From Plectrocnemia conspersa (taxonomy: Eukaryota; Arthropoda; Insecta; Trichoptera; Polycentropodidae): a stretch of 64,000 nucleotides of DNA. The position numbers were made by a program, and so were the translations under genes. The notes beneath the pieces are model-generated. The model had not been told where the DNA came from, did not search any database, and saw only the letters and a list, made by a program, of their open reading frames with translations. Every line of letters begins with the position of its first letter. Position 1 is the stretch's first letter. This document shows positions 35,706 through 48,610 of this stretch, piece by piece. The stretch covers positions 4,216,001 through 4,280,000 of the forward strand of contig VTFK01000003.1 in the NCBI GenBank assembly GCA_009617715.1. Reading direction: 5' to 3'.

Positions 35706-38440
35706 CAAAAAAATATTTTTAGTAGACAAAAAATTGCTTAAGTAATTCAAGCATTAAAAAATATATAAATAAAATAAAAATATAATTAAATAAAAAAAAG
35801 ATAATATATTTACTAAAAAATATAAAATCTCTATTTTAAATAAGCAAATTAAAATAATGATTGAAGAACGTAGACATATGTAAAAGTACTAAAATTTTTG
35901 TTTTTAAAGTAGGTTTACTAGTGCGATTTTTACACTTAATTAAAAAAATTACTTAAACATTTTTACACTTAATTAAAAAAATTATTTAAACATTTTTACA
36001 GTTAATTAAAAAAATTATTTAAACGTCTTAGAACAATTGATAAAAATTATAGTGTAAATAACATATTTATTATAGTAGTTTTAAATATTCAAAATATTGA
36101 CTTACTATATGTAAAATTGATAAAATACAAGCACAGTATTTTTTTAAATAAATTTATGCAAATAAACACAGAATCCATTATCAAATAAAATCACGTAAAA
36201 TTTGAGATCTAGGACAACGAATACTATTAAAATTAGCAAAGAAAGTTTCGATATCTGTGACTAAAACGTCTTTAAATATTTACAACCTGTATTAGACTAA
36301 AAATTATGTTTATGATTTTCAATTTCATATTAGCAATTCTCAGAATATTAATTCATTATTCTTGTATAATTGTAATGCAAAAACACCCGTTAGAAATAAG
36401 TATGTTTACACAATGGAATAGCTGAAAAGTGTACTTAGCTTTGTCAAAGTTAACCAATTAAATGCTATTGCCAGTTTTAACAACGCTGCGTAGTACTTGT
36501 TTGGTTTACCAAACTATGTACATATTAAATTAACTAAATTTCAAACCTTTTTAACAATAATAATAACAAATTTGGAATAAAGTTAAAATAAAAATATTTA
36601 TATACACAAACATCAACAGTTTTACATTAGTTATCTACCAGTAGCAACTTTTACATACGATACAATAATCACGGTATCAGACTTGGAGTCGAAAGTAGTA
36701 GTAAAGGGATTACAAGAGCATTTAATCAAGATACAATTATCGTTCTGGAAATGAAGGAGCAAAGCCAATGAAAACAAATCTCTTTATGTTACATCAACGC
36801 TAAACAGGACACTTTTTAACGGTCTTCTTTAATGGTAAAGCGATTTCAACATTAACTAGTGTAAAATATCCTTGACAGATGTTTGACTTGGAGAGCTCCA
36901 GCTTCGTAAGCTGTATTCGTTAATAGACCATAAATCAAAATTATCATTAGAAAATAAAATAATGATATCAGCTCAAGTCTGGGGTCTTCAGGTCACATAT
37001 AAGTATTATTAAAATATTTCAAAACATTGTTTACGCTCCTTGGTAGCTAACAAAACTAAACCACAAATATAATGAAATTTAATAAGAGAATAAGTAAAAG
37101 AAGATTTCACTAGGTATCTTCCAACGTGTTATTCTCTTTCCCTTGTTTCTAATAACCAAGGAAAAAAAAGTTATAAAATCCACTCATTGTCAGAAAACAG
37201 GTTGTAAAATAAAGAAGGAATTATTTTTTTATTAAGTTCTGTTTTTCTCACCTCCTCCATTATTTAAAAAACGAATGACTTATTATCTTGATAACTGGTA
37301 TATTTTTAAGCTACTGCGTTACATGCCTCATTGCTACTACTTTTCAAACTATATGTAATACTGCTGCTGTTATTATACAGGACAAAGAAGCGGGGTTTTA
37401 AATTTTTTCCGCACTTTTAAGGTTCACTTTTGATTTATTTGCATATTTTCTGAATATGTGGACATTTATTTAAGTTAATTTTTAGACGCCCACATTGAAG
37501 AATGCGCGTTATGTTATTATGCAATATAATATATGAATATAACAATAAAATTTTAAGAGAAAGTTTCATAAAACAGGTTGTACTACAAATTGTACGTTAT
37601 GAGTTATAAAGATGATAGCCACGTAAAAACTAACCATTAAAACCACTAAAAACTAATCATTAAATTATGTATTTAAAAAATATAAATATGTGTTAATGTT
37701 ATTATTTTAGAACAACATGTATACATATATTTTAGAGCATAAAATAATAATTTAGAAAACATTAGGATATTATGACATTTATTTAATAGCAATATGGAAA
37801 AAATCATGAATATTAAAATAAAAAAACTTAGATTGAAACTTGTTTCTTAACATGTATTTTCAATTTAGACTAAATTAAATTAATTAAAAAAAAACCTTTC
37901 TGCATTGACAACATTTGCAAGACAGCAATTCGCATATTTTATGATTGTATCGCTATATAGAATCTATCGTAAAATGCCAATAATATATATATCTATATAG
38001 TATTTACAAGAATTTAGTAATTTGTTATTGACACTTTACTAAGGAAATAATAACAGCTAGAATAATATTTTATTACTGACCACAAAAGTATCCATAGATT
38101 ATGAGGTAAATAGTTATTGCTACATTACTCTAAAAACAGTCTTTCAAATCATTATTTAAATAAAAACATATATCTCACACTCGGAAGATTGGTCCAATAT
38201 TGCTTATCCTAAACTTTAGTTAATGTAAGGGACTGTTTTTAAGAAATTACCCCTAAATAAATATTATTTAGTTATTGAACCGTTATTTAGTCAAATATTT
38301 GAATTTGTGTTGAAAAAAATTTTTGGATCAAAAAATTATTAATAAACAGTTTGATGTACACGAAAATCACTGTATATTATCACTCAATAATTAATAGTTT
38401 AAAGAAACATATATGCGGTCATTTTAATATGAAAAAGAGT
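35706..38440. other. Intergenic, very AT-rich
   Basis: Contains the 33-bp tandem repeat at 35927-36025 and otherwise long A/T-rich sequence. 36640-37000 is slightly more balanced but has stops in every frame. Nothing else is seen. Confidence 0.5.
35927..36025. repeat. Tandem repeat, 33 bp x 3
   Basis: Three consecutive units of TTTTTACACTTAATTAAAAA plus AATTA(C/T)TTAAACA, differing at a few bases; landmarks at 35931, 35964 and 35997. Confidence 0.85.
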
Positions 38441-38935
38441 ACGCGTCTTTTAATGTTAGATATAGAAAAAGCTATCGACACAGTGTGGCACGACGGTTTG
38501 ATTAATATACTATAAAAAAAAACAAAATCCCCGACTTTGTAATACGTTGAATACGCGCTTACCTGAAATCTAGAAGCTATTTTGTTTCACTAAATAATGA
38601 ACAGTCGATCTCGCGTAAAATTCCAGCTGGAGGTCCTCAGGGAAGTTTGCATGAGCCGTTTCTCTTTATCTTGTATACAGCCGATATCCTAAAAATAAAA
38701 AATACGTGTTTATATACATATATACGCTGACAATACAGCTATTTTTAATAGTGCTTACAGTCTTAAAGCAATCGCGAATAAATTACAAACATCATTATTT
38801 TGAGATGTTATCGAATTTAACAGAATGAAAAGAGAAGCGATTATTTTCACAAAATTCTGCCACCACCTTTTCTAAATAAAGAGGAAATAACGTTTAATGG
38901 AAAAAAGCGTTAAATACATGTACTTGAAGTTTTAA
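38441..38935 (+). pseudogene. Non-LTR reverse transcriptase palm fragment (jockey-like), decayed
   Basis: The + strand translation, with stops and frameshifts, reads LLMLDIEKAIDTVWHDGLIN, then YLKSRSYFVSLNNEQSISRK, IPAGGPQGSLHEPFLFILYT, then YADNTAIF. These are consecutive reverse transcriptase blocks in the right order: the D-E-KAFD-VWH-GL block, the fingers, the AGVPQGS-L-P-LF-LYT block, and the YADD catalytic box, here YADN. FNRMKREAIIFT and EEITFNGK follow. The VWHDGLI form points to the jockey clade. The second catalytic Asp of YADD is lost and several stops are present, so it is non-functional. Confidence 0.85.
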
Positions 38936-39237
38936 TTTTTTACAGCTTATTTTGTTGCAAATTAACAATATTTTTTAATTTAAAAAAAGCGTTAAGGCTC
39001 ATCAATCATCATACAATATAAAAACGATCATCACATTTTTAGTTTAGAATAATATTTTCATGCATAAAGTTAGTATCAGTACAAAAAAGCTGTAGTTGAA
39101 GTGGCAACTTTGGTTAGTATTATTCAAAATTTGGGTACGAAATTTCATATAGTTGGTTTAAATGAGAATGAACTTGTTGCGGTTATAGAATTTTTATTTT
39201 GGATGATATTATTTTTATTTACTAGTTCCTGCAGAAA

Positions 39238-39530
39238 ATGTTGATAAAGTGCATGATTTAATATTTAATGACTCGCGAGCTATGTCAAATATCAGAGGCT
39301 TTGAGCACATTGACTTATTGGGTACATTTTATTTGAACTGACATGTAGAAAGTTTCGTTGAAATGGGTCCTGTCGATGCTGACTTTGGACCAAAAACGCA
39401 CACAATAGAAAATTTCAAAGGATTGTTGAGCCATGATGCACCGTAAGAAAAAGTATGTTTTTGTCGATTTGTGATTATCAATCAAAAGGCATGTGATTTG
39501 CATGTCACTGTTTTGATTTCGGATGTTTAA
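39238..39530 (+). pseudogene. Possible mariner-type transposase N-terminal relic
   Basis: Frame + gives PAENVDKVHDLIFNDSRAMS, resembling the second helix-turn-helix linker of mariner transposases (ENxxKVHxLVxxDRR). About 120 bases later EKVCFCRFVIINQKACDL resembles the following KVCARWVP...DQK segment. The intervening block does not fit, so an insertion or divergence is needed. Catalytic D,D34D residues are not visible. Speculative. Confidence 0.35.
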
Positions 39531-40099
39531 AAACTATTTTTTTAATGGAAAAACAAGTAACATTGATTATTAATGAGCTGCTTATAAAGAAAAACGTCCT
39601 ATAATATAACGCAAAACATTGCTTCGTCTCATTTCAAGATACAAATAACCATTAAATTTATTCTCTTGACATTCAATTGGTTTTCCATGCCCTTATTACC
39701 CTCGACTTTAATCTGTTCCCAACTATAAGATAAATGAGAAGTTAATAGCCGAAGTATACGTTTATTTTCAAGAGCTTGACAAATCTCACTTTAGCACTGA
39801 GATAATGGCATTCGATCAACTTTGGATTCTATGTATTAATCTTATGAAATATTATTAAGAGAAATATAGATAAGTTTTCACCCAAACTGTAATTATATGT
39901 TTAAAGATTTAAAAAAAATGTTTTTAATATTAATTTATGTGGTTTCCGGCAAACCAATTTTCATATTTTATTTATTAATCAGTTGATATCAAAATAATTT
40001 CTGCCGCATTATGAGTTAGTGCGTGTGTGATACACACATACTAATTAATATTGAAAGACGTGTGAAACGACCTTTAAACCATACAACTTCAATGTTAAC

Positions 40100-40470
40100 A
40101 CGTATTCCTCGGTAATCAGAATATCATAAACCTCTTAAACCCGGATCAGATTCCTCTCGAGCTCTTCGGGTCGCATTCTCCGACTCGACCGGAAGGACTT
40201 GGAATTCCGTGTATCCGATTGATTCGGAAGCTTGACGTGTCGCGAGCTTTGAGCTTTCGCGGCCGACGCCGGCCGACGCTCGCCGACCGGTCCACGTGCG
40301 CCGCGACGCCGACAGTTCGCTCACAACCACGCGTCGAGCCGGACGTGTGGGACCGGTGACCCTTCATCGTCGACGCACGTGCTTTTGACACTTGTTTGTT
40401 TACATCGATGGCGCGAGTGCTTTGGTGATTTGTGTGCCCGTGTGTTCATCTGTTTTGACCAAGTTATCAG
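40100..40470 (+). promoter_or_regulatory. CpG-rich promoter region of a downstream gene
   Basis: The most GC- and CpG-rich stretch of the window (about 40140-40400; e.g. GCGGCCGACGCCGGCCGACG). It falls directly before a candidate first exon. An arthropod initiator-like TCAGT lies at 40467-40471. No TATA box is evident at the expected distance, fitting a CpG-type broad promoter. The reading frames on the opposite strand here are by-products of high GC. Confidence 0.6.
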
Positions 40471-40543
40471 TGATTCATAGCGAGGATAAGCAGAGGATTA
40501 TTGGATCATTGGATTAATCACACAACAACATGAATCTAATGCT
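40469..40543 (+). other. Candidate first exon: 5' leader plus first codons
   Basis: From the initiator-like TCAGT the sequence runs as a short leader to ATG at 40530 in the context CAACAACATGA, then AAT CTA ATG CT, followed immediately by GTGAGT, a good splice donor, at 40544. The leader may start further left, inside the CpG-rich block. Confidence 0.5.
40530..40543 (+). CDS. Start of an unidentified gene, first coding exon (MNLM..)
   Basis: Only 14 coding bases are visible: Met-Asn-Leu-Met and two bases of the next codon (CT., Leu), before a GTGAGT donor. A hydrophobic start would fit a signal peptide but four residues prove nothing. The CpG-rich promoter, the initiator-like motif and the ATG context support a real gene start. 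The next exon is not found in the window, implying a first intron longer than 23 kb, or that this ATG is in a 5' leader. Product unknown. Confidence 0.4.
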
Positions 40544-42387
40544 GTGAGTTTAACTGCACAAATATTATTATAGCAAAAAATAACTATAGCTCCTAAGCAT
40601 ATATTTAAAAAATCATTTATTAAGTATTTTCTCTCCTATTATTATTTTATTTTACGGTTAGGTGCATGGGGAAGGGGGAAGGGGGGTCTGTCAAATTTAT
40701 ATCGTGATTAAATATAATATTAATTAATCTTTTGTAGGATATAATATAATAATCAATAAGCCAGCATATTGTATTGCCAGTAAGCTCTTATTCAAATATT
40801 TTTTTTTAATAAAAAAATATAAATTTCTCGCTTTGCAGTCAAATGCATCGAATTATTTCTTCTATTAGTGCAATAATTTGATAATAGTTGATATGCTATA
40901 TTTAAACCAGTTAAAAATTCAACGGATTAACCGACAAAAACTGTATGAAATATTTAGACATCTGATCTACTTGACAATAAAACATACATATGTATGTAAA
41001 TATGTCTGATATAATTTATTTATAGTTGATACAAACAAATAAATTGAGAAACATTAGTAGTGGCAGGTGCTTTCGATTAGCTCATATCAAGCATCGATAA
41101 TAATGTTTAAAAAATATAATTTTTTTGCTTAAAACATTATATTTTTTCTCGATTCACAACAATAAAAAAATTGTAAAATATAAATTTTACTGTAATAGCC
41201 GTTGTAGCGATATTAACACATTAGCAAGGTACTATCATGGTTTGTTAGTAATGGTAATACATACCACAGTAAAAGATTTTCATTTTTCGGATAGATCCCA
41301 CTGCTTTTAACTAATTATACATAACCGTTTAGGCTTTTAAAGTATTACATAGAGAAAAAACCGTTAAACTATTGATAAATGAGCAATTATTATCAACCGT
41401 TGTTATGACAATTTAGGAATCTAACGATCGAGCAATATTATTATAAACTCGTTTTATTATTTAATACATAATATAATTTAGTTTATATAATAAGGATTTA
41501 AATACACATGTATTTATGTATGTATTTTTATTTATTTTGCGGGAAACTTGTTCTAGAAACATCGTTATAAGAATATCTTTTATTGTTTATATATTCAAAT
41601 GCATTTTTTGCCGTTTGTTAAAAAACAAATGATTATAATAAATTAGAAATAACCGTTAAATAATATTCTATTGCGTGAAATTTTTCATAACATCACATAA
41701 AACAAATCTTATTTATAAATAGAATACGTGTCGTTAGATTTTATAGTGTGTGAATGTGATTTATGTATGAATGTGATAAAATGCGGATTTGAGATTTTTT
41801 TACAACTTAGATAAATCAAACAATGTCATTATGTTATACACATGTGTTGCTGATTAAATCTAAATGTTTATATATTAATTCATTATAATTATAATTAAAT
41901 CAAATCCATTGAAAAAATAATGATTTTGATAAATAATCTCGTAATGTAATGACTAAAATTTAACTAAAAATATTCAATCACAGGTATATTAGTATAGTAC
42001 ATAAAAATTGATGTTATGTAAGTTAAATAAGCTTTTAAAAAATAAAAAATATTTTGCAGTAGTTGCTATGAAAAATCGGTATGAAAACATTGCGGCTTTA
42101 TATTTTTTTATTATTTATGTATTGATTTTACTTTATAAATAGTTTCAACAAAGTATAAATAATTATAATTTTTAAATACCTTAGTTTATTATATTTCTTA
42201 TTACATAATGCTTCTCATGTAAAAATGTGGTATCGAAAATATTTTATTAATGTACTATGAAAGCCAACATAATTCAGTAAAATAGCAAAAGACCCATAAC
42301 AATGGTTTATTATTGCAAGTCTTTAGGTTTATAGATAATCGTGATGTTACTACTAACACAGTAATAAATATGTATATTAATTATTTC

Positions 42388-42429
42388 ATTTCACTATATT
42401 GTTAGTTTATTTTAACAATACAGTGAAAT
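42388..42429. repeat. Hairpin, 17-bp arms, 8-base loop
   Basis: ATTTCACTATATTGTTA (42388-42404) and TAACAATACAGTGAAAT (42413-42429) pair at 16 of 17 positions. It could be a tiny inverted-repeat element or a transcribed hairpin; too short for a normal microRNA precursor. Confidence 0.8.
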
Positions 42430-42902
42430 ATTTATTTAAATAATATAATTGTATTTGAGATGCTGTGTACATATTAAATTATGCATAGTGAGTTGTACCT
42501 TTCACTCTCATTCTGTTTATCTCTCTTTCCATCTATTTACATATACTACATATACACACACTTATTTATACATCATGATAATTTACATTCAACAGCTAGA
42601 AGTGGTATTTAGCACACTTTTGCAGACTGCAAGGTCAAGCAAATTTAGCAAGTATTTTATCTGTGATGTTTCTATATTGCTGTTCAACTATAAAAAAATA
42701 TGAATATTGTTATGGCATCTCGAAAGCATACAAATGATTTATCCTCTCTGTGCTACGTCTGGAAAAATTCTAAAAATTCCAATTAGATATTATCTAAAAT
42801 AAGTGGTACAAAAATTCAAGGCGTCCACCGTGACGAATGCATTTTGATGAATGTACATAAGAAATATTAATAGTGTATGGATTTTCATTATTTATTTGTA
42901 TC

Positions 42903-42928
42903 ATTAGTATAATTATCATTATACTAAT
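42903..42928. repeat. Perfect hairpin, 11-bp arms, 4-base loop
   Basis: ATTAGTATAAT-TATC-ATTATACTAAT. Perfect arms, but low complexity, so chance is possible in A/T-rich DNA. Confidence 0.85.
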
Positions 42929-45900
42929 AATAAAACAGGATACTGATTTCGATAATGTATTTGACTATGAATGATTATAACAGGTTGTGCTTGAATCGAC
43001 AACTTGTTTGGTATTTTGTAAATGATAAAGAGGATGTTTGTGATACTTTTGCACATATTGTATGTTATGTGCATAAATAACGCCGTTTTAAAATCGCTTC
43101 ATTTCTCAAATGAACGCTGGCGTTAAAGAAAACAGCGAATGACTAATATTAATGTAGCAAATGCATTAAAATAGAATGTGAAATATTCTTGACCCTTTAT
43201 TTTCTTTGTATATAAAAAGCGAAAGCATCTGTTGCTACCAGACGAAAAATTCTCTTCTCTTCACTTCTGAAATATGGCTGAATGGATGTGGTGGGCTTGT
43301 CTCGATTCTTTTTCCTGAAGCAGTTTCTTTAAAGTCCGTCCCAATTACAAATGCTTGGAATTCTCTAGGGTTCAGTGTTTGGCAAAAATCTTGCAACACG
43401 TGAATTTATAAGTTGCATATGCAGGAAGTGGCGCTTGATAAATTTATTATGTATAGTAAATTTTATCATCTCGCAATAGAACTGGATTTTAAATAGTTTA
43501 TTTGATAAAATTACATTTATTCTAATAATTAAAAATAATCATCGTCAAATTAGATCATTTAAGAAGTCATGTTAAATGAACCGTGTCAGTAAAATAATAC
43601 AGATAAAATCCGTATGTATGCTTGTAATTTAGCATGATCACATGAACGTTAACATCCGCGCGAGATAACAGTGCGTTATACATGTGATTCATTCGACGGA
43701 AGTTAATCGATTTGTGATTTATGCTAATGACATGTGGAACATCATCAGACCGCATTTGGAGAATAAATGCATAATAACTACGATAATGGCGATGGTATTA
43801 AGCCGTTAAATGGAAGCCATAACTCTAAATTAGGTATTACAATAATAAAGTTATTACTGTTGGACAGGCCTGATGGTGTAATATAATATGTACGATAATG
43901 AAGAAGATTGTCGGAGATATGGTGTAATAAATTACCTCAAATCTCTTTATATATTATATTATAATAGGATTTATTTTACGTTTCAATTAAACGTTGATTG
44001 TGAAATGCTGATTATATTGTACAGCAAATCATTTTTATAATAGAATATATGCATAATAAAATCTAAATATATACAGATATGAGCCGCTGATTTTGAAAGT
44101 AGGGAAAGCCCATATTATGTTATTGTTGGATAATTAATGGTTTGGGTTTGAACTGATTTAAGAATATTAGTAAGCAATAATATAATTGTTTTATATTGTT
44201 TACAGTCTTTTTTCATAAGAAAATCATATGCAATAATTATATTCGTAGTATTTAAACAAAAAACATGTTTTTAATCGAACCCAACGTACTTAGCTCACTT
44301 TCAAAAGCAATGATTTTATGAACATGTTGATTTCCTGATTTCAAGAGTTTAACTGTAATTAGAAAAAATAGAATAATTTATTTCTTTCCTTTTCTATTTT
44401 ATTTTAGCACTTCATCCTTTTTTTGAATAGGTGCATTAAATAAAAAGTTTAATTTTATTTTATAGAAGAGAAAATATAAATACAACATAACAGACCTAAA
44501 GTAATATTACTATTAATTTTTTTAATTAGGATGATGCAAATTTTTGAAGTACCTATTTATATATGGGTGATGTATAAGGCGATAAATCTATTATATCTTT
44601 ATATTTCTTTCCAGTAATAAGCCTAATTTTTACATTTAAAGATGGCAATGTTATTTTGTCAAAAATCTTTGACGTACCCCGTTTTGGCAATAAATCAATA
44701 GTTGCAAATTGATATATGATTATGAATTGATTAAAAACAGATATTTCAAGATAATTTTTAATGAAAATTTGCTCTGACTATTTTTTTAACAAAATGGACT
44801 TGTCCCATTTTTAAAATCAACGGCTCATATATACATTTTAGTGATTCTATATAAGTAATAAAAAAAAAGTTGATAAACATCTTTAAGTTTATTTTTTTTT
44901 ATAAATCAGGTAATTTTATATTATATTCTATTTCAAGAATGACGTATATGCACCATAAAAATTTTTTACAATTTTTGGCAAATTTTTGTACAATTTAATT
45001 ACATGGTCCACAAAAAACTTAGACATATTAATAATATTGAATGTATTATTATATCTATTTATTTGCAAAAATGCTATACTTTTTTCCATAAACTTTACAC
45101 AGAAGCCAAAAAATTACGTGCAAGGTCAAGTTTCGTTTGAGTGGGTACTATTACTATATCAATGTATGTTTTTGTGCTTAACTTTAGAACCATTGAAGTC
45201 GATAAGTAAGCTTTAAGTATAATACACTATAAAGTAGTGGTGCATAAATTATTTTCATTTCGAATTCCCATTTTGTTTAAAAATTGCCGCAATTCATGGA
45301 TAGACGTTTATTGCTGTCAATGTAGTTCTAGTAAAATTATTTATGGGTCTTGGGCTTACGCTTTTAGTTTGTAAAACAATGGTTTTATTTAAGTATTAGG
45401 GTATGGGTACTTCTCGGACACCGCAGTTGCATTAGGCTCGTATGTACTAGGGTATATATGCATTTTAAAAAGTTTAATGTGAGCTATGCGCTTACAAAGA
45501 ACACGATTTCTTCTATGTTTGAATCTGTATTGAAAATCGCAACCGTATTGATTGACTGATAGTTGCTAAGAGACTGAGAGAGTACGTGATCTATGTCGCG
45601 TCGCTTGACACTCCATCTGTTGGTTATCGGAGTTGTCACAAAAATTAATATAAATTTCGGTACTATAATTTTTTTTCGCTACTTTACTGATACTCGATTC
45701 TTGTTGAATAAAAATTTTGTTTTATAATTTTGTGACCTCAAAAATGTTTCATCCGAACCCTAAGAGGGCCGGGATGCATAGTTTTTGCATCACTGTTACA
45801 GATTATTTAATCAGAGTGATATTGATTAAAAATATGTTGCATTACTTTGGCTGAGAAATTTTGACAATAACAAGAGTAAAAATAACTCAATTAAGTAAAA

Positions 45901-46312
45901 TGCTAATTGAGTCAGGATTGCACGAATTAAAAATCGTTTTTTTTTGTAAGGGGATTTAAAGCAATATTTTTAATGTATTAAATTTTAGTACAAATTATAA
46001 GTAATTAAATTATAAATAGACTTCTTTGATCGCAACGAATTTATATAATAAAATACAACAATGAATCTCGGATTATTCTTAACAGTTCTTTGCCGCACGC
46101 AAAATAATACAATACAGATATTATCCTTAGAAATAAAATTATATAGAAAAATACTTGTCATTGATTTGTGTATAAGGTTAAATCAAGCATTTGTAACATT
46201 ATATATTTTATGGGAAAAATTTATGTGTCATTATACATCTTTTTCTATATAATCGTATATTTAAATAGCGGACCAAGTTGCCAAGTTACACGGTATTTAT
46301 ATATTTTTTATT

Positions 46313-46355
46313 AACCCCTTCAACGCTGAAGCCCATCATATGATGGTCTTCGATA
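46313..46355 (+). mobile_element. piggyBac-like terminus candidate
   Basis: TTAACCCCTTCAACGCTGAA is followed by CCATCATATGATGG, a perfect 14-bp palindrome. TTAA, a C-rich start and a subterminal palindrome are the layout seen at 12011. No opposite end was found nearby. Confidence 0.35.
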
Positions 46356-47649
46356 ATAATATTTATCAAATAAAAAAAAAATAGTCTTATACAATAATTT
46401 TATTTTTCTTTAAAAATAATCTTAAAAAAACTTCATTTTGTGTCAATTAATTTAAATTACCAGTCCAAACTAATTATTTTTAGGAAATAAGTATGCTATT
46501 AAGATATATAATTTATATAACTAAATTTTTATTCGTTATAGCTTTCATCCTAGTATAACGACGAAGTATTTCACGTGACATTCTAATGCAAAGCTAAAAA
46601 CTTCTGTAGTATAAACAATTCTGCAATTTTACAGTAAAGTAAAGGTTTTATTAAAAAAACGTTCAGTAGTACACAAAATATTGCTTTATTGATATTAAAA
46701 TGAAATAGAATAAACACACAAGTGACAATCAGCCTTAGTGAATTTTTTGCATTGAATGTGAGAAAACAGTTTGCAATATGCGTTAAAAGCGTAATAAACA
46801 TTTTGTACGTGACGGTCAGAGATTCGAGTGATTAACTCCAAATATTTCTAACAGCTGTTCAATGGCTTTAAAAATATGTATTATTGTTATTGTATTCATG
46901 AGATAGTGTAGCAGATTAAAATGGATACTGTATTTACAGTGAATAAAAAATTGCAATTACACTTCTGAATCTTGTTTTGAATGGACGAGAAAAAAAGTCC
47001 TCGCTCAATTATACCAAACGTATATAAGCGCATACATAGCGCATATCATTCTCTTTCATTTAGAATTTACTTCTTTCATCACTTCAATTTGAAGTTTACT
47101 TCTAACACGAGAGAATTTTTTTAAGCTCTCACTAAGCGGAGTCACGTTTACTATTGACAGATGAACAGCTTCTCTCTTCACGTCAACCCTGGTCCAGCTA
47201 GGACGTCCGAAATCTATATTTATATGTATATACAATAATTATGTAAATTGTACGTGTCTCAAAATTGTTGCACAGTATTTATTACTAAATATCTTTGGCA
47301 AATCTTGCAATTTTAATGGTGCTATTAATTTTTTTATAATATGAATATTTTTTTGTTGACGTTGTATTATATTATAATTTTTTACTGCTTCTCAATACGC
47401 GCAGCTCTCTGTTTATATATATTGATTGATAAGTATTTAAAATTATTATTATTATTATAGCAGTGATTAATTTATTCATAATTGGCGCATGCGTCGAAAA
47501 ACCATGAATAATAGATAACCCTCTTTTATTATCAGTTGTTGGTATAAACACTATAAACTCTCCGAATTATACAATAGAAAGAAAAATACACACGATTGCA
47601 TTGAATATTTATTTTTCGTCTAGTTTTCATGGTTATTTTCGAAGCAAAA

Positions 47650-47935
47650 GAAAATAAAGTGTCTTCGTTCGGTCAGAAGTCTGCTAGATTTGTGATCGAA
47701 CTATAAATTTCGTGCAGGAACTGCTACGTTCAATCTGGGATCTCATCCTACGCACTTTGCTCGTTCGACCGTGTTTTATGGTGTACCATCGAAATCTAGC
47801 CAGAGTCTTCCCATTTGTCTGGCTCAAGTTCAAGAGTCTAGGGCAAACGCGTTGTCGGCAATGACCAGTCAACCGAACGCACGGACATGGGGATAGAAAG
47901 CCGACAGATTTGAGATACATTATATAATATAGTTA
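47650..47935. other. GC-balanced segment open on both strands, identity unknown
   Basis: Composition rises above that of the flanks. A 78-codon frame is open on the minus strand (47684-47920) and a frame of about 56 codons is open on the plus strand. Neither shows a known domain, splice sites or a start context. It may be part of an old retroelement or a non-coding conserved piece. Confidence 0.3.
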
Positions 47936-48521
47936 GGGTTGTCCAACAAACTTTTTAAAAGTTTAAATTGAAACATGTGTTGAAATGTATAAAATATTCG
48001 CTGAACATGCTGATTATACATACATTGGATACATTATTTTGTGTTTTTATATAAATATTGTATTTTAAAATGACCTAATTCACATCTAGTTAATATTATA
48101 GTAATGCATTCAAAGAGGATTGATTGTATATTTCTGTGTAAGGTAATATATTCACTACGTTTATCTATCTGGTAAAAGTTTATTATCTCTAATTATTTCC
48201 TGGTTCAGTAATCGTATCGCAATAAATTTAGAACCATAAACAGTGAATAAATAAATATGTAATAGTTTTTTATATGCTATAAATTTCGCATCTATAAATT
48301 TACTATTATTTATTAAGATCAGTATAAACATAATTCAAATGATCAAAAAATATATTTTAATGCATGTTGTTTATTTTGAATAATATGTAGCTTATCACAT
48401 TTACTTATTATATTATTGATATATTATATTTAGTCGCCAACCCTAATTACACATGTTATCTGATATATTAATAATGATACGCTATTATGCGGTATAAGAA
48501 GAGCGTTTTACGACAACTTAC

Positions 48522-48610
48522 CTGTGAATCGCATATCGTTTGTCAATCGACAACCTTACGCCGTTAAAAAGTTAACGTGTCGTTTAAATTTAACCGTGTC
48601 CACATACGCG
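48522..48610 (-). other. Candidate minus-strand non-coding first exon
   Basis: On the minus strand CACAG|GTAAGTT at 48526-48515 is a consensus splice donor. Upstream on the same strand lies CpG-rich sequence and, about 120 bases back, a TATA-like TATAAATA (48649-48642). An unspliced minus-strand transcript start is possible, but no acceptor or coding exon was found to pair with it. Confidence 0.25.

Noticed and set aside
40124..40391. Two overlapping minus-strand frames
   Set aside because: They lie in the CpG-rich promoter block; high GC keeps frames open. Arg/Ser-rich composition and no domain.
47684..47920. 78-codon minus-strand frame as a gene
   Set aside because: Both strands are open in this GC-balanced piece and no domain or splice signals are seen.
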